DNA of 64,000 nt from Siderastrea radians. Its lineage: Eukaryota > Cnidaria > Anthozoa > Scleractinia > Rhizangiidae. Every line of letters starts with the position of its first letter. Position 1 is the first letter of the stretch. The position numbers and the translations under genes were made by a program. The notes under the pieces were generated by a model. The model was not told the origin of the DNA, did no database searches, and was given only the letters and a program-made list of their open reading frames with translations. The stretch is from contig OZ024896.1 of the NCBI GenBank assembly GCA_964017195.1, forward strand, positions 558,001 through 622,000, written 5' to 3'. Of this stretch, positions 23,037 to 35,833 are shown in pieces.

Positions 23037-25594
23037 ATCATTATTACAATTTTCTTTGGTGAAGAAATAAACAAAGACAACATATTCCTTTTCCTAGATG
23101 CTGGAAGAAAGAAACCCAATCAATTGCAACTGTCCTACTCATATGTGTATGTGTATTCTAGTCAGTGGGGGGCATAGTAACATGTGCTGTGCAATATTAA
23201 ATTGAGCCATGATGTATAGTGTCCAATTAATTCTCAAATCAGGGCTATAGAGAAGGTGTTTGAGTTCTAAACCGCTCTAATGAAATTAACCTGCCTACAT
23301 GACAGAATTGACTTTCAACCAAACAGATCTTATTTAAGGTTCTGATTCATGTAATATTATTTTAGATAGTTTCTCATGTTCCCGAAGTAAGATGCGAAAA
23401 CTGTTACCTTACAGATTTCATTTCTTTTCTTCCCTGCTTGTCCACTCATCATCATCACATCCTTTATTTAAACACGATAAAAAATTTAAAGCATAATGCT
23501 TGTGGGGTCACGTAATTAATTAGATATAGTACGTAACTACGATACTTCTAGCAAGAATATTATTCGATAAGAAATTGAACACCCCACACGACAAGGCCAT
23601 ATAGAACTGAAGGAAGGATAACCTGAAAATACAAATCCAATAGGGCATCCCTGCTTAGAAACGAACTTCTCTTTAAGAGGTTCAGTTTGTTAACAAAATT
23701 CTTTTGTTACTACGCATGTTGGTTTGATTTGCCGCTGTCTTCTCAAGTCTCTCTGTTTTTCTCAAGCAACTAAATTATAACCCGCTGCTTTTATTTACTC
23801 ATTAGGGTGCAGGGTTCTTTGATACGCTTTTTCTCGAGTTATTTTAACCATTAGCCCCTTTTCTTCCTTTTCACAAATAACAACCTCTCTTTCTTTAGGT
23901 GAAGGATAACACGTTGAACATCCATGAAAATGACAGCTATGATACTGAAATATGGTTTTGCCTCATGATGGTAACCATCAACAGGATGTTTGGCAATCAA
24001 ACGCTCACCTCCATGACCGCAACCGTGGTGTTGTATGTGGATTCCACGCTGTCTCGACTTATATTCTATCCAACAACAAGCTTTGATGCCAAAGTTACCT
24101 TTCGGATAGAGCCCGCGTTCAAACAAAGACTGGTGTGCAAAGATCCTTTCCCCAGGGCATTTGATTTCGCTTTGGCCTTTTGAGCATGATTTGGCGTGAC
24201 GCAGAAGATTACACGACCTTGTAAATCTTGCATCACAGTGAGCACCACATAGCTTTTTGTAGTCTTTTCCAAATCGGTGATTAAAAAGGTATGTTCTTTA
24301 AAAATACCAATTGTCATGGGTGAGGTTTTTCCATCTTTCTCATCCTCCTCATCCTCCCCCAACACCTCCCTCGCCTCCCCCATATGGACTTTAAAGTGAC
24401 CCTTTAACGCAAAAAACCCCTCCGGTGTCACATCATACACAATAATTTCTTGACTGAAATGTTTAAAAATTAATGGAATGTGTTCAAATTCTACAATTTC
24501 ATTTGGAATGCCGTGCAATCTGAAAATTTCTCTCGCAAGCTCTGTTGTTTTTCGTAGATTATCTTTCTTGTGAGCCTCACGGTGTACTGCTAAACATCGA
24601 AACACACAGATTACCATCAAAAACATCGAGAGCAATGAATCCTTTCTCCGTGCACAACCAATTTGGTAAGCGCCCTTCTACCCTCAGCGGTTGTCGATCT
24701 AAAATAACTTTAATTTGGACCCACAGGTACTTTTTAAACAAATTTTGTGCTCGGTAGGTTAATGTTTTCAGTGCCCAACCGTCCTTCTTCTTGCCGTTCC
24801 AACCACGCTTGTGCGTCACCATGAGTAGCAAACCAAGGACTTTTCTGTCTTTTCTGTCTTGTCCAAACAAGAGTTTTGATCGTTTCAATATTTCTTAAAA
24901 GATAGATGTAAGAGTAATTTATTTTAAACCTGTTGTAAACAGAGTCACGAATCTTATCCATCATTTCTGAAACTAACGTATTATTTAGATTAGAAGCGTA
25001 TGGAAAGCGCCAGCTGATTGCTTGGTGCTTTGAATGCTATATAATTATGGTCCTGGTCGGTATCCTCTACAGCTGACATTTTAGAACATGACAATATTAA
25101 TATTTTTATTCTCTCATCCAGGAAAAATGATTTTCAAGGACAAACTAACTGGAGAGTACACAAAAATTCATAACCCAAGTCGATAGTGGGAAGGTGATGC
25201 CAAATTGTTCTTTCAGTCTTGGTAAGCTGCACGTTTTGTTTTGTCATTATGCCATTGCATTGAATGGAATGAGTGGAGTCCAATTCAGCCTGTAATCTTA
25301 TAAGTAATCTACGGTGACAACATATCCAACAAAACATGACAACATAATTGGCATAAAGTCCTGTTAAAGACTAATTTATCATATATATCAAATGTCAGCA
25401 CACATAAGGTCATCAACTCGCTTTGACTTCTCCCTGAAAAACAAACCAGTTTGTAGAAATGGGACGTGTCACAAGAAACAAATTTTGGTCCCGGTATCTA
25501 GATTTTGCATGAAAGGACTTGGTTCCCGGGACTATTTGCAGGGGACATGTAGGAAAAATTGCAGTGGTGACGTTAGATCTTTTAAAGGTTATTC
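23037..25594. repeat. Unit 10 (2558 bp), type X
   Basis: Shares CAATCAAACGCTC, the 2-bp loss (near 25032) and GAGAGTAC with unit 2, eight units away. GGAATGCCGTGC near 24505 is shared only with the adjacent unit 11. Confidence 0.95.
23765..25079 (-). pseudogene. Polymerase-like pseudogene, unit 10 copy
   Basis: Leu after GHGGER and the 2-bp loss near 25032, as in unit 2. Segment C reads HGIPNEI instead of HDIPNEI, shared with unit 11. Confidence 0.7.
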
Positions 25595-28153
25595 ATCATT
25601 ATTACAATTTTCTTTGGTGAAGAAATAAACAAAGACAACATATTCCTTTTCCTAGATGCTGGAAGAAAGAAACCCAATCAATTGCAACTGTCCTACTCAT
25701 ATGTGTATGTGTATTCTAGTCAGTGGGGGGCATAGTAACATGTGCTGTGCAATATTAAATTGAGCCATGATGTATAGTGTCCAATTAATTCTCAAATCAG
25801 GGCTATAGAGAAGGTGTTTGAGTTCTAAACCGCTCTAATGAAATTAACCTGCCTACATGACAGAATTGACTTTCAACCAAACAGATCTTATTTAAGGTTC
25901 TGATTCATGTAATATTATTTTAAATAGTTTCTCATGTTCCTGAAGTAAGATGCGAAAACTGTTACCTTACAGATTTCATTTCTTTTCTTCCCTGCTTGTC
26001 CACTCATTATCATCACATCCTTTATTTAAACACGATAAAAATTTAAAGCATAATGCTTGTGGGGTCACGTAATTAATTAGATATAGTACGTAACTACGAT
26101 ACTTCTAGCAAGAATATTATTCGATAAGAAATTGAACACCCCACACGACAAGGCCATATAGAACTGAAGGAAGGATAACCTGAAAATACAAATCCAATAG
26201 GGCATCCCTGCTTAGAAACGAACTTCTCTTTAAGAGGTTCAGTTTGTTAACAAAATTCTTTTGTTACTACGCATGTTGGTTTGATTTGCCGCTGTCTTCT
26301 CAAGTCTCTCTGTTTTTCTCAAGCAACTAAATTATAACCCGCTGCTTTTATTTACTCATTAGGGTGCAGGGTTCTTTGATACGCTTTTTCTCGAGTTATT
26401 TTAACCATTAGCCCCTTTTCTTCCTTTTCACAAATAACAACCTCTCTTTCTTTAGGTGAAGGATAACACGTTGAACATCCATGAAAATGACAGCTATGAT
26501 ACTGAAATATGGTTTTGCCTCATGATGGTAACCATCAACAGGATGTTTGGCAATCATGCGCTCACCTCCATGACCGCAACCGTGGTGTTGTATGTGGATT
26601 CCACGCTGTCTCGACTTATATTCTATCCAACAACAAGCTTTGATGCTAAAGTTACCTTTCGGATAGAGCCCGCGTTCAAACAAAGACTGGTGTGCAAAGA
26701 TCCTTTCCCCAGGGCATTTGATTTCGCTTTGGCCTTTTGAGCATGATTTGGCGTGACGCAGAAGATTACACGACCTTGTAAATCTTGCATCACAGTGAGC
26801 ACCACATAGCTTTTTGTAGTCTTTTCCAAATCGGTGATTAAAAAGGTATGTTCTTTAAAAATACCAATTGTCATGGGTGAGGTTTTTCCATCTTTCTCAT
26901 CCTCCTCATCCTCCCCCAACACCTCCCTCGCCTCCCCCATATGGACTTTAAAGTGACCCTTTAACGCAAAAAACCCCTCCGGTGTCACATCATACACAAT
27001 AATTTCTTGACTGAAATGTTTAAAAATTAATGGAATGTGTTCAAATTCTACAATTTCATTTGGAATGCCGTGCAATCTGAAAATTTCTCTCGCAAGCTCT
27101 GTTGTTTTTCGTAGATTATCTTTCTTGTGAGCCTCACGGTGTACTGCTAAACATCGAAACACACAGATTACCATCAAAAACATCGAGAGCAATGAATCCT
27201 TTCTCCGTGCACAACCAATTTGGTAAGCGCCCTTCTACCCTCAGCGGTTGTCGATCTAAAATAACTTTAATTTGGACCCACAGGTACTTTTTAAACAAAT
27301 TTTGTGCTCGGTAGGTTAATGTTTTCAGTGCCCAACCGTCCTTCTTCTTGCCGTTCCAACCACGCTTGTGCGTCACCATGAGTAGCAAACCAAGGACTTT
27401 TCTGTCTTTTCTGTCTTGTCCAAACAAGAGTTTTGATCGTTTCAATATTTCTTAAAAGATAGATGTAAGAGTAATTTATTTTAAACCTGTTGTAAACAGA
27501 GTCACGAATCTTATCCATCATTTCTGAAACTAACGTATTATTTAGATTAGAAGCGTATGGAAAGCGCCAGCTGATTGCTTGGTGCTTTGTGAATGCTATA
27601 TAATTATGGTCCTGGTCGGTATCCTCTACAGCTGACATTTTAGAACATGACAATATTAATATTTTTATTCTCTCATCCAGGAAAAATGATTTTCAAGGAC
27701 AAACTAACTGGAGAGTACACAAAAATTCATAACCCAAGTCGATAGTGGGAAGGTGATGCCAAATTGTTCTTTCAGTCTTGGTAAGCTGCACGTTTTGTTT
27801 TGTCATTATGCCATTGCATTGAATGGAATGAGTGGAGTCCAATTCAGCCTGTAATCTTATAAGTAATCTACGGTGACAACATATCCAACAAAACATGACA
27901 ACATAATTGGCATAAAGTCCTGTTAAAGACTAATTTATCATATATATCAAATGTCAGCACACATAAGGTCATCAACTCGCTTTGACTTCTCCCTGAAAAA
28001 CAAACCAGTTTGTAGAAATGGGACGTGTCACAAGAAACAAATTTTGGTCCCGGTATCTAGATTTTGCATGAAAGGACTTGGTTCCCGGGACTATTTGCAG
28101 GGGACATGTAGGAAAAATTGCAGTGGTGACGTTAGATCTTTTAAAGGTTATTC
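25595..28153. repeat. Unit 11 (2559 bp), type Y mosaic
   Basis: Y-type left third with the short A-run. It keeps the full CTTTGTGAATG near 27585 while carrying GAGAGTAC about 120 bp further on. In units 2, 3, 6 and 10 the 2-bp loss and GAGAGTAC occur together, so an exchange point lies between them here. GATGCTAAAG near 26641 is private. Confidence 0.95.
26322..27638 (-). pseudogene. Polymerase-like pseudogene, unit 11 copy
   Basis: HGIPNEI as in unit 10, but without the 2-bp loss. KGNFSIK has a private Ser. Confidence 0.7.
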
Positions 28154-30715
28154 ATCATTATTACAATTTTCTTTGGTGAAGAAATAAACAAAGACAACAT
28201 ATTCCTTTTCCTAGATGCTGGAAGAAAGAAACCCAATCAATTGCAACTGTCCTACTCATATGTGTATGTGTATTCTAGTCAGTGGGGGGCATAGTAACAT
28301 GTGCTGTGCAATATTAAATTGAGCCATGATGTATAGTGTCCAATTAATTCTCAAATCAGGGCTATAGAGAAGGTGTTTGAGTTCTAAACCGCTCTAATGA
28401 AATTAACCTGCCTACATGACAGAATTGACTTTCAACCAAACAGATCTTATTTAAGGTTCTGATTCATGTAATATTATTTTAAATAGTTTCTCATGTTCCT
28501 GAAGTAAGATGCGAAAACTGTTACCTTACAGATTTCATTTCTTTTCTTCCCTGCTTGTCCACTCATTATCATCACATCCTTTATTTAAACACGATAAAAA
28601 ATTTAAAGCATAATGCTTGTGGGGTCACGTAATTAATTAGATATAGTACGTAACTACGATACTTCTAGCAAGAATATTATTCGATAAGAAATTGAACACC
28701 CCACACGACAAGGCCATATAGAACTGAAGGAAGGATAACCTGAAAATACAAATCCAATAGGGCATCCCTGCTTAGAAACGAACTTCTCTTTAAGAGGTTC
28801 AGTTTGTTAACAAAATTCTTTTGTTACTATACGCATGTTGGTTTGATTTGCCGCTGTCTTCTCAAGTCTCTCTGTTTTTCTCAAGCAACTAAATTATAAC
28901 CCGCTGCTTTTATTTACTCATTAGGGTGCAGGGTTCTTTGATACGCTTTTTCTCGAGTTATTTTAACCATTAGCCCCTTTTCTTCCTTTTCACAAATAAC
29001 AACCTCTCTTTCTTTAGGTGAAGGATAACACGTTGAACATCCATGAAAATGACAGCTATGATACTGAAATATGGTTTTGCCTCATGATGGTAACCATCAA
29101 CAGGATGTTTGGCAATCATGCGCTCACCACCATGACCGCAACCGTGGTGTTGTATGTGGATTCCACGCTGTCTCGACTTATATTCTATCCAACAACAAGC
29201 TTTGATGGCAAAGTTACCTTTCGGATAGAGCCCGCGTTCAAACAAAGACTGGTGTGCAAAGATCCTTTCCCCAGGGCATTTGATTTCGCTTTGGCCTTTT
29301 GAGCATGATTTGGCGTGACGCAGAAGATTACACGACCTTGTAAATCTTGCATCACAGTGAGCACCACATAGCTTTTTGTAGTCTTTTCCAAATCGGTGAT
29401 TAAAAAGGTATGTTCTTTAAAAATACCAATTGTCATGGGTGAGGTTTTTCCATCTTTCTCATCCTCCTCATCCTCCCCCAACACCTCCCTCGCCTCCCCC
29501 ATATGGACTTTAAAGTGACCCTTTAACGCAAAAAACCCCTCCGGTGTCACATCATACACAATAATTTCTTGACTGAAATGTTTAAAAATTAATGGAATGT
29601 GTTCAAATTCTACAATTTCATTTGGAATGTCGTGCAATCTGAAAATTTCTCTCGCACGCTCTGTTGTTTTTCGTAGATTATCTTTCTTGTGAGCCTCACG
29701 GTGTACTGCTAAACATCGAAACACACAGATTACCATCAAAAACATCGAGAGCAATGAATCCTTTCTCCGTGCACAACCAATTTGGTAAGCGCCCTTCTAC
29801 CCTCAGCGGTTGTCGATCTAAAATAACTTTAATTTGGACCCACAGGTACTTTTTAAACAAATTTTGTGCTCGGTAGGTTAATGTTTTCAGTGCCCAACCG
29901 TCCTTCTTCTTGCCGTTCCAACCACGCCTGTGCGTCACCATGAGTAGCAAACCAAGGACTTTTCTGTCTTTTCTGTCTTGTCCAAACAAGAGTTTTGATC
30001 GTTTCAATATTTCTTAAAAGATAGATGTAAGAGTAATTTATTTTAAACCTGTTGTAAACAGAGTCACGAATCTTATCCATCATTTCTGAAACTAACGTAT
30101 TATTTAGATTAGAAGCGTATGGAAAGCGCCAGCTGATTGCTTGGTGCTTTGTGAATGCTATATAATTATGGTCCTGGTCGGTATCCTCTACAGCTGACAT
30201 TTTAGAACATGACAATATTAATATTTTTATTCTCTCATCCAGGAAAAATGATTTTCAAGGACAAACTAACTGGAGAATAGACAAAAATTCATAACCCAAG
30301 TCGATAGTGGGAAGGTGATGCCAAATTGTTCTTTCAGTCTTGGTAAGCTGCACGTTTTGTTTTGTCATTAGGCCATTGCATTGAATGGAATGAGTGGAGT
30401 CCAATTCAGCCTGTAATCTTATAAGTAATCTACGGTGACAACATATCCAACAAAACATGACAACATAATTGGCATAAGGTCCTGTTAAAGACTAATTTAT
30501 CATATCTATAAAATGTCAGCACACATAAGGTCATCAACTCGCTTTGACTTCTCCCTGAAAAACAAACCAGTTTGTAGAAATGGGACGTGTCACAAGAAAC
30601 AAATTTTGGTCCCGGCATCTAGATTTTGCATGAAAGGACTTGGTTCCTGGGACTATTTGCAGGGGACAGGTAGGAAAAATTGCAGTGGTGACGTTAGATC
30701 TTTTAAAGGTTATTC
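28154..30715. repeat. Unit 12 (2562 bp), type Z
   Basis: Matches unit 4 at nearly all sites, including the extra TA near 28828 and CGCACGCTC near 29654. CATTAGGCC near 30366 is private. It closes the third trimer. Confidence 0.95.
28884..30200 (-). pseudogene. Polymerase-like pseudogene, unit 12 copy
   Basis: Matches the unit 4 copy (ERAREIF, KGNFAIK), except for one Lys/Arg site in the frame-B reading (THRRGW instead of THKRGW). Confidence 0.7.
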
Positions 30716-33273
30716 ATCATTATTACAATTTTCTTTGGTGAAGAAATAAACAAAGACAACATATTCCTTTTTCTAGATGCTGGAAGAAAGAAACCCAATC
30801 AATTGCAACTGTCCTACTCATATGTGTATGTGTATTCTAGTCAGTGGGGGGCATAGTAACATGTGCTGTGCAATATTAAATTGAGCCATGATGTATAGTG
30901 TCCAATTAATTCTCAAATCAGGGCTATAGAGAAGGTGTTTGAGTTCTAAACCGCTCTAATGAAATTAACCTGCCTACATGACAGAATTGACTTTCAACCA
31001 AACAGATCTTATTTAAGGTTCTGATTCATGTAATATTATTTTAGATAGTTTCTCATGTTCCCGAAGTAAGATGCGAAAACTGTTACCTTACAGATTTCAT
31101 TTCTTTTCTTCCCTGCTTGTCCACTCATCATCATCACATCCTTTATTTAAACACGATAAAAAATTTAAAGCATAATGCTTGTGGGGTCACGTAATTAATT
31201 AGATATAGTACGTAACTACGATACTTCTAGCAAGAATATTATTCGATAAGAAATTGAACACCCCACACGACAAGGCCATATAGAACTGAAGGAAGGATAA
31301 CCTGAAAATACAAATCCAATAGGGCATCCCTGCTTAGAAACGAACTTCTCTTTAAGAGGTTCAGTTTGTTAACAAAATTCTTTTGTTACTACGCATGTTG
31401 GTTTGATTTGCCGCTGTCTTCTCAAGTCTCTCTGTTTTTCTCAAGCAACTAAATTATAACCCGCTGCTTTTATTTACTCATTAGGGTGCAGGGTTCTTTG
31501 ATACGCTTTTTCTCGAGTTATTTTAACCATTAGCCCCTTTTCTTCCTTTTCACAAATAACAACCTCTCTTTCTTTAGGTGAAGGATAACACGTTGAACAT
31601 CCATGAAAATGACAGCTATGATACTGAAATATGGTTTTGCCTCATGATGGTAACCATCAACAGGATGTTTGGCAATCATGCGCTCACCTCCATGACCGCA
31701 ACCGTGGTGTTGTATGTGGATTCCACCCTGTCTCGACTTATATTCTATCCAACAACAAGCTTTGATGCCAAAGTTACCTTTCGGATAGAGCCTGCGTTCA
31801 AACAAAGACTGGTGTGCAAAGATCCTTTCCCCAGGGCATTTGATTTCGCTTTGGCCTTTTGAGCATGATTTGGCGTGACGCAGAAGATTACACGACCTTG
31901 TAAATCTTGCATCACAGTGAGCACCACATAGCTTTTTGTAGTCTTTTCCAAATCGGTGATTAAAAAGGTATGTTCTTTAAAAATACCAATTGTCATGGGT
32001 GAGGTTTTTCCATCTTTCTCCTCCTCCTCATCCTCCCCCAACACCTCCCTCGCCTCCCCCATATGGACTTTAAAGTGACCCTTTAACGCAAAAAACCCCT
32101 CCGGTGTCACATCATACACAATAATTTCTTGACTGAAATGTTTAAAAATTAATGGAATGTGTTCAAATTCTACAATTTCATTTGGAATGTCGTGCAATCT
32201 GAAAATTTCTCTCGCAAGCTCTGTTGTTTTTCGTAGATTATCTTTCTTGTGAGCCTCACGGTGTACTGCTAAACATCGAAACACACAGATTACCATCAAA
32301 AACATCGAGAGCAATGAATCCTTTCTCCGTGCACAACCAATTTGGTAAGCGCCCTTCTACCCTCAGCGGTTGTCGATCTAAAATAACTTTAATTTGGACC
32401 CACAGGTACTTTTTAAACAAATTTTGTGCTCGGTAGGTTAATGTTTTCAGTGCCCAACCGTCCTTCTTCTTGCCGTTCCAACCACGCTTGTGCGTCACCA
32501 TGAGTAGCAAACCAAGGACTTTTCTGTCTTTTGTCTTGTCCAAACAAGAGTTTTGATCGTTTCAATATTTCTTAAAATATAGATGTAAGAGTAATTTATT
32601 TTAAACCTGTTGTAAACAGAGTCACGAATCTTATCCATCATTTCTGAAACTAACGTATTATTTAGATTAGAAGCGTATGGAAAGCGCCAGCTGATTGCTT
32701 GGTGCTTTGTGAATGCTATATAATTATGGTCCTGGTCGGTATCCTCTACAGCTGACATTTTAGAACATGACAATATTAATATTTTTATTCTCTCATCCAG
32801 GAAAAATGATTTTCAAGGACAAACTAACTGGAGAATAGACAAAAATTCATAACCCAAGTCGATAGTGGGAAGGTGATGCCAAATTGTTCTTTCAGTCTTG
32901 GTAAGCTGCACGTTTTGTTTTGTCATTATGCCATTGCATTGAATGGAATGAGTGGAGTCCAATTCAGCCTGTAATCTTATAAGTAATCTACGGTGACAAC
33001 ATATCCAACAAAACATGACAACATAATTGGCATAAGGTCCTGTTAAAGACTAATTTATCATATCTATAAAATGTCAGCACACATAAGGTCATCAACTCGC
33101 TTTGACTTCTCCCTGAAAAACAAACCAGTTTGTAGAAATGGGACGTGTCACAAGAAACAAATTTTGGTCCCGGCATCTAGATTTTGCATGAAAGGACTTG
33201 GTTCCCGGGACTATTTGCAGGGGACATGTAGGAAAAATTGCAGTGGTGACGTTAGATCTTTTAAAGGTTATTC
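30716..33273. repeat. Unit 13 (2558 bp)
   Basis: Resembles units 9 and 14. It has a private 2-bp loss near 32531 inside the TTTTCTGTC direct repeat, AAAATATAG near 32575, and GAGCCTGCG near 31788. Confidence 0.95.
31444..32758 (-). pseudogene. Polymerase-like pseudogene, unit 13 copy
   Basis: A private 2-bp loss near 32531 cuts segment A short after the TRQK residues. The Gly before LYPKG is Arg. Confidence 0.7.
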
Positions 33274-35833
33274 ATCATTATTACAATTTTCTTTGGTGAA
33301 GAAATAAACAAAGACAACATATTCCTTTTTCTAGATGCTGGAAGAAAGAAACCCAATCAATTGCAACTGTCCTACTCATATGTGTATGTGTATTCTAGTC
33401 AGTGGGGGGCATAGTAACATGTGCTGTGCAATATTAAATTGAGCCATGATGTATAGTGTCCAATTAATTCTCAAATCAGGGCTATAGAGAAGGTGTTTGA
33501 GTTCTAAACCGCTCTAATGAAATTAACCTGCCTACATGACAGAATTGACTTTCAACCAAACAGATCTTATTTAAGGTTCTGATTCATGTAATATTATTTT
33601 AGATAGTTTCTCATGTTCCCGAAGTAAGATGCGAAAACTGTTACCTTACAGATTTCATTTCTTTTCTTCCCTGCTTGTCCACTCATCATCATCACATCCT
33701 TTATTTAAACACGATAAAAAATTTAAAGCATAATGCTTGTGGGGTCACGTAATTAATTAGATATAGTACGTAACTACGATACTTCTAGCAAGAATATTAT
33801 TCGATAAGAAATTGAACACCCCACACGACAAGGCCATATAGAACTGAAGGAAGGATAACCTGAAAATACAAATCCAATAGGGCATCCCTGCTTAGAAACG
33901 AACTTCTCTTTAAGAGGTTCAGTTTGTTAACAAAATTCTTTTGTTACTACGCATGTTGGTTTGATTTGCCGCTGTCTTCTCAAGTCTCTCTGTTTTTCTC
34001 AAGCAACTAAATTATAACCCGCTGCTTTTATTTACTCATTAGGGTGCAGGGTTCTTTGATACGCTTTTTCTCGAGTTATTTTAACCATTAGCCCCTTTTC
34101 TTCCTTTTCACAAATAACAACCTCTCTTTCTTTAGGTGAAGGATAACACGTTGAACATCCATGAAAATGACAGCTATGATACTGAAATATGGTTTTGCCT
34201 CATGATGGTAACCATCAACAGGATGTTTGGCAATCATGCGCTCACCTCCATGACCGCAACCGTGGTGTTGTATGTGGATTCCACCCTGTCTCGACTTATA
34301 TTCTATCCAACAACAAGCTTTGATGCCAAAGTTACCTTTCGGATAGAGCCCGCGTTCAAACAAAGACTGGTGTGCAAAGATCCTTTCCCCAGGGCATTTG
34401 ATTTCGCTTTGGCCTTTTGAGCATGATTTGGCGTGACGCAGAAGATTACACGACCTTGTAAATCTTGCATCACAGTGAGCACCACATAGCTTTTTGTAGT
34501 CTTTTCCAAATCGGTGATTAAAAAGGTATGTTCTTTAAAAATACCAATTGTCATGGGTGAGGTTTTTCCATCTTTCTCCTCCTCCTCATCCTCCCCCAAC
34601 ACCTCCCTCGCCTCCCCCATATGGACTTTAAAGTGACCCTTTAACGCAAAAAACCCCTCCGGTGTCACATCATACACAATAATTTCTTGACTGAAATGTT
34701 TAAAAATTAATGGAATGTGTTCAAATTCTACAATTTCATTTGGAATGTCGTGCAATCTGAAAATTTCTCTCGCAAGCTCTGTTGTTTTTCGTAGATTATC
34801 TTTCTTGTGAGCCTCACGGTGTACTGCTAAACATCGAAACACACAGATTACCATCAAAAACATCGAGAGCAATGAATCCTTTCTCCGTGCACAACCAATT
34901 TGGTAAGCGCCCTTCTACCCTCAGCGGTTGTCGATCTAAAATAACTTTAATTTGGACCCACAGGTACTTTTTAAACAAATTTTGTGCTCGGTAGGTTAAT
35001 GTTTTCAGTGCCCAACCGTCCTTCTTCTTGCCGTTCCAACCACGCTTGTGCGTCACCATGAGTAGCAAACCAAGGACTTTTCTGTCTTTTCTGTCTTGTC
35101 CAAACAACAGTTTTGATCGTTTCAATATTTCTTAAAAGATAGATGTAAGAGTAATTTATTTTAAACCTGTTGTAAACAGAGTCACGAATCTTATCCATCA
35201 TTTCTGAAACTAACGTATTATTTAGATTAGAAGCGTATGGAAAGCGCCAGCTGATTGCTTGGTGCTTTGTGAATGCTATATAATTATGGTCCTGGTCGGT
35301 ATCCTCTACAGCTGACATTTTAGAACATGACAATATTAATATTTTTATTCTCTCATCCAGGAAAAATGATTTTCAAGGACAAACTAACTGGAGAATAGAC
35401 AAAAATTCATAACCCAAGTCGATAGTGGGAAGGTGATGCCAAATTGTTCTTTCAGTCTTGGTAAGCTGCACGTTTTGTTTTGTCATTATGCCATTGCATT
35501 GAATGGAATGAGTGGAGTCCAATTCAGCCTGTAATCTTATAAGTAATCTCCGGTGACAACATATCCAACAAAACATGACAACATAATTGGCATAAGGTCC
35601 TGTTAAAGACTAATTTATCATATCTATAAAATGTCAGCACACATAAGGTCATCAACTCGCTTTGACTTCTCCCTGAAAAACAAACCAGTTTGTAGAAATG
35701 GGACGTGTCACAAGAAACAAATTTTGGTCCCGGCATCTAGATTTTGCATGAAAGGACTTGGTTCCCGGGACTATTTGCAGGGGACATGTAGGAAAAATTG
35801 CAGTGGTGACGTTAGATCTTTTAAAGGTTATTC
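33274..35833. repeat. Unit 14 (2560 bp), transition to the homogeneous block
   Basis: Still has both copies of the 9-bp direct repeat. It already carries AACAACAG near 35104 and CTCCGGTG near 35549, both also seen in units 15 and 16. It is the closest relative of the 2551-bp type that begins next. Confidence 0.95.
34002..35318 (-). pseudogene. Polymerase-like pseudogene, unit 14 copy
   Basis: Reads TVVWTRQ in segment A where most copies read TLVWTRQ, as in units 15, 16, 17 and 20. It has EDEEEEK. Confidence 0.7.

Larger units (their letters stand above)
23037..30715. repeat. Higher-order repeat, trimer 3 (X-Y-Z, units 10-12, 7679 bp)
   Basis: Unit 10 matches unit 2, unit 11 matches units 3 and 6 over its left part, and unit 12 matches unit 4. 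Units 8 and 9 separate it from trimer 2, so one or more unequal exchanges broke the register. Confidence 0.7.
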
